Shown one piece after another: positions 5,607 to 6,196 of a stretch of DNA of 6,196 nucleotides. Position numbers and translations under genes: made by a program. Source of the DNA: Haloferacaceae archaeon (GTDB taxonomy: Archaea > Halobacteriota > Halobacteria > Halobacteriales > Haloferacaceae); NCBI GenBank assembly GCA_018609965.1, contig JAHENP010000361.1:1-6196 (forward strand). Direction: 5' to 3'. The notes under the pieces are model-generated. The model worked only from the letters and a program-made list of their open reading frames with translations. It ran no database searches and was not told where the DNA came from. Positions within the stretch are counted from its first letter, which is position 1, and each line of letters opens with the position of its first letter.

Positions 5607-5654
5607 GATCACAGTCGGTCGACGACTGGGGTGCGGCTCTCGACAGGTGGACGC

Positions 5655-6179
5655 TCAGTCAACGACCGGGTCGTCGATCCAGCCGTCGTCCGTCTCGCCG
5701 GCCGTGTCCGTCTCACCAGCCGCCGCCGTGTCGGCCGTCTCCGCCTCGTCTGGTCCGGCGACGAACTCGTAGCTGTCCTCGGACCACTGGTCTTCGACGA
5801 ACGCGAACACGCGGCCGCGTGCCACCTCGGGATCGGCGGTGACCCGCGTCCGTTCACCTGACAGCCGCTCGGCGGTGACCCCCGGGAAGATGCTCTCGGA
5901 CTCCGATTCTTCGAGGACGACTCTGCCGACGCCGGTGTCTTCCAGAATCTCGTCTGCGGTCTTCAGATCGTTGACGTACAACAACACCCCCTCCGTCTCC
6001 GTCGGGTCGGTCACGAGCACGTGGACCTCCTTGCCGGGTGTGGCCGTCAGCGAGCCGGTCACCGTCTCCGGAACGCCCCGGTAGAACGTTACCCGGCCGT
6101 CGAGATACTCGACGGCGACCCCCTCCTCGCGGAGTTCGACGCCGACGGTTTTCGGCGCCACGTCGTTGCGAGCGCTCAT
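5655..6179 (-). CDS. uncharacterised haloarchaeal protein, DUF5796-like, with acidic tail
   Basis: This 174-residue soluble protein begins MSARNDVAPKTVGVELREEG. The body (residues ~1-140) contains VEYLDGRVTFYRGVPE, PGKEVHVLVTDPTETEGVLLYVNDLKT, DTGVGRVVLEE, and DPEVARGRVFAFVEDQWSEDSYEF. These match my memory of the haloarchaea-specific DUF5796 family, for which no function is known. Mixed beta-strand character and the absence of a signal peptide or membrane helix suggest a small cytoplasmic domain. From about residue 142 a variable tail of Ala, Asp, Glu, Thr and Gly follows, including GETDTAGETDD, and ends WIDDPVVD; I take the tail as a lineage-specific disordered extension. The ATG at 6179 starts the conserved N-terminus. 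Only 17 bases of upstream sequence are present, so its promoter lies outside the window. The family name is from memory; the coding call is firm. Confidence 0.87.
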   Translation of the reverse strand: MSARNDVAPKTVGVELREEGVAVEYLDGRVTFYRGVPETVTGSLTATPGKEVHVLVTDPTETEGVLLYVNDLKTADEILEDTGVGRVVLEESESESIFPGVTAERLSGERTRVTADPEVARGRVFAFVEDQWSEDSYEFVAGPDEAETADTAAAGETDTAGETDDGWIDDPVVD

Positions 6180-6196
6180 ACCGCTCGGTTGGCCCG

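Noticed and set aside
5304..5612. Upstream extension of the SRPBCC frame to an ATG at 5612
   Set aside because: The extension crosses the zinc-finger gene and the TATA-like box at 5327-5332, and its residues do not resemble the fold. The ATG at 5303 starts the conserved sequence.

Overview
The window reads as haloarchaeal chromosome (class Halobacteria). It is very GC-rich with strong G/C preference at third codon positions. The proteins are rich in Asp and Glu, TTG and CTC leucine codons are common, and several genes start at or next to the expected transcript start, with a TATA-like box about 27 bp upstream (leaderless style). No RNA gene, insertion sequence or CRISPR array was found.

Layout, left to right. 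(1) Positions 1-255 hold the 3' end of an unidentified plus-strand gene with a repetitive acidic tail. (2) A 156-bp gap has a weak hairpin plus T-rich stretch and then a good promoter. That promoter drives a broken gene (412-761), a decayed NAD(P)/FAD-dependent (thioredoxin-reductase-like) oxidoreductase with an in-frame stop, an internal deletion, a frameshift and a lost C-terminus. (3) Positions 863-1789 encode a ten-helix EamA/DMT-type permease. (4) Positions 1864-3396 encode a 510-residue hybrid signalling protein with receiver, GAF-like and histidine kinase parts. (5) A 23-bp tandem repeat covers the kinase stop codon, followed by a promoter-like box and a CPBP-family membrane protease (3544-4806). 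(6) Convergent to it, 17 bp away, is an SRPBCC-fold protein on the minus strand (4824-5303). (7) Divergent from that is a 45-residue C2HC zinc-finger protein (5437-5574), easily missed because of its size. (8) Last is a minus-strand uncharacterised haloarchaeal protein resembling DUF5796 (5655-6179).

The genes do not form an obvious pathway. Most appear to be separate transcription units of ordinary haloarchaeal chromosomal families. The permease and kinase are adjacent on the same strand, but the kinase has its own promoter-like box. No convincing new multi-gene system is visible. The points most worth a second look are the decayed oxidoreductase with its promoter still present, two tandem repeats that sit on stop codons, the unclear N-terminus of the CPBP protease with an overlapping upstream reading frame, and the miniature zinc-finger protein.
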